DNA from: CAVYHJ01 sp963768165 [NCBI: uncultured bacterium]
Lineage (GTDB): Bacteria > UBP4 > UBA4092
NCBI GenBank assembly: GCA_963768165.1
Contig: CAVYHJ010000028.1
Span: 496,001-560,000, forward strand
Reading direction: 5' to 3'
DNA length: 64,000 bases
This document shows, one piece after another, positions 62,439-64,000 of this stretch; within the stretch, counting starts at the first letter, position 1, and the number at the start of each line of letters is the position of its first letter. Below the pieces are notes generated by a model, which did no database searches, was not told the origin of the DNA, and saw only the letters and a list, made by a program, of their open reading frames with translations. Both the position numbers and the translations under genes were made by a program.

Positions 62439-64000
62439 GAAACCTCTATACGTGGAATGTAGCGAACGGGTCTTGGGCTACGGCGGCGAATTGGAGTCCA
62501 ACCCGAACGAACCCAGAGAACCGATGATATCCTGGTTTTTGACGGAAGTATTTCGGGTTTAAGTCGGGTAACAGCGACGAACGTCCCGACGCAGACGATT
62601 GGGAAGTTAGAGGTTGTGGACGGCTGTACGGCGACCTTTACGGCGGGAGGATTTGGCGGGATCACCTTAACGCTGGCGACCACCGGGATGTCCTTGTTTG
62701 TAGATGGCAATTCGCAATTGATCCTAGGGGGTACGCAACAAATCACGATGACCTTGCCGATTCATAGTGTAGGGACAGTGAACGGGGATGTGATATTTGA
62801 GCAAACGGCAACGGGTATAAACGATGTATTATCCTCGGCGACGGCGAATGGGATCGTGTTTAGCAATGGAGCAACGTTTCAATTAGCGCCGACGGTGAAT
62901 GAGACCGGGGATAATCCCTTTGGGTCAGGTACGTCCAATTCAGTAGTATTTCTATCAGGAGCGGCATATTACCATGGAGGAACCCTAACGGGTCCTCCGA
63001 ACAATACAGTAGGGGATCCGTATTCGCTAACCCCACCGAAGTCAGTGGCGATCTTTGAGAGCGGGAGTTTATTTTATATGTATGACCAGACGAACGTGAG
63101 TTTCAGTGGCGAGACGGCTGGGAACATGATTATGAATTTTAATACCCTGAATTCCGTGATTGGAGATAATTATGCTGGGACAGGACAGGATTCGACCTGG
63201 GTGATATTGGGGAATCTGACGCTAGTGACCACGGGCGGGAGCAACGGTTCCGCGATGTATACGAGTGCGTCGCCGGTACATATCGGCGGGGATTTGAATA
63301 TCCAAAGCATGTCGTTTTCGGATATGCCGCCGGTGAAGAGTAGCAATGTTTTTGAGATTGACGGGAGTTTACAATGCCTCAACCACCTTTACTTCAGCGA
63401 CCAGCGGGACGAGAATTTATTTGTTTGGGGGTACGAGTACCCAGAGTATAAGTTTGTATGGGAATAATTCGGTGTTGTCGGCAATGTCTGTCAATAATTC
63501 ATTTTCGGGAGTGACAGATATCATATTAGTGACGGATGTCTCGGTGGTCTCGACCTTGAGTATGGCAGGAGGGAATATCGTGGATAGCCTGGCGAACACG
63601 TTATCTTTGGGGACCAGCACCACGAATTCGGGAGCGGGAACTTTGAGTTGGACGGGGGGAACGATTATCGGTCCGTTGATACGCTGGGTTTCGTTGTCGG
63701 GAGCGGCTGGCAACGGGTTGGCCTTTCCGATAGGGACAGCGACGACGTTTAATGAGGTAACGGTGAATTTTAACGGGTCTCCGAGTCGTCTGGGGAGTAT
63801 GACGACATTGTTCACGGCATCGAATGGGGGATCGAACGGATTGCCGTTGGTGGATGGGACCTTGACGTTAACGACGGTGAATCCATCGGGATATTGGACC
63901 ATCAGTACGTCCAGATTATTGAGTGTGGGGACATGCAATTATGATCTTACGTTGGAAGCGAATGGGTTTAAATTTATCGCTTCGACGACGGATGCGCGGG
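62439..64000 (+). pseudogene. Frameshifted continuation of gene B' (second NW module), runs off the window
   Basis: The expected reading NLYTWNVANGSWATAANWSP lies in a different frame directly after the stop at 62436. Around 62505-62525 the frame returns to that of B' (DDILVFDGSISGLSRVTATN), so the first two shifts cancel. A third shift, one extra base at about 63371-63378 compared with 59291-59297 (TTACAATGCC against TTGCTAGCC), throws the frame off again and gives a stop at 63465-63467. Otherwise the DNA is almost the same as 58487-59919. It is either a young decaying duplication or an error-prone stretch of sequence or assembly. If the shifts are errors, B' is one protein at least as long as B. 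Confidence 0.75.

Noticed and set aside
1-64000. tRNA or rRNA genes
   Set aside because: No T-loop/acceptor arrangement or rRNA-like text was found on reading either strand by eye; a covariance search would be decisive.

Overview
The window reads as a chromosomal segment of a Gram-negative-type (diderm), moderately AT-rich bacterium. Evidence for an outer membrane is a lipid A-type acyltransferase next to a heptosyltransferase-like GT9 and a GT4 glycosyltransferase, a beta-barrel protein ending in Phe, and several signal-peptide proteins and lipoproteins. No rRNA, tRNA or marker gene fixes the phylum. The mix (PKD-rich giant exoproteins, a V4R-type sigma-54 activator, many orphan membrane proteins) would suit one of the less-studied environmental phyla, but that is inference only.

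Left part (1-16.6 kb): the tail of a sugar-phosphate isomerase-like gene, an ICMT-like methyltransferase, secreted and membrane proteins of unknown role, a TlpA-like thioredoxin, a YncE-like propeller protein, a BrnT/BrnA-type toxin-antitoxin pair, a divergent rhodanese / NapH-like polyferredoxin pair sharing a 16-bp palindrome, a two-gene island (DNA methyltransferase plus a large GHKL-type ATPase) flanked by dispersed palindromic repeats, and a glcD-glcF glycolate/lactate oxidase pair.

Middle part (16.6-39 kb): a 572-residue secreted protein with two tandem consensus-like promoters and a strong terminator, Hsp20, a repeat-bearing lipoprotein, an outer-membrane barrel protein behind a long structured leader, the lipid A/core glycosyltransferase cluster, a GH2 glycosidase, a DNPH1-like nucleotide hydrolase, a TPR protein, QueE, a sigma-54 activator with three matching 16-bp palindromes around it and a likely sigma-54 promoter in front of a 70-residue AT-hook-like protein, two sugar ABC permeases, and an IS481-like element.

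Right part (39-64 kb): four giant secreted proteins in the order A-B-A'-B'. A and A' have eight beta-propeller-like repeats, then 3 or 9 PKD domains, then a C-terminal module of about 550 residues. B has two long beta-rich modules starting with a W/NW..PTR motif, 13 PKD domains and the same C-terminal module. B' has one such module and nine PKD domains, then runs through frameshifts into a 1.4-kb near-identical copy of its own start that continues past the window. The block A-B has clearly been duplicated, with matching promoters and terminators. The C-terminal module, ending in an acidic DxDxDDPxxGDxxLF tail, is also the whole of the protein encoded at 17064-18782. I regard this four-member family, one module alone and three giant display proteins carrying it, as the most interesting candidate system here: probably a surface-layer or matrix system with a private anchoring or export module.
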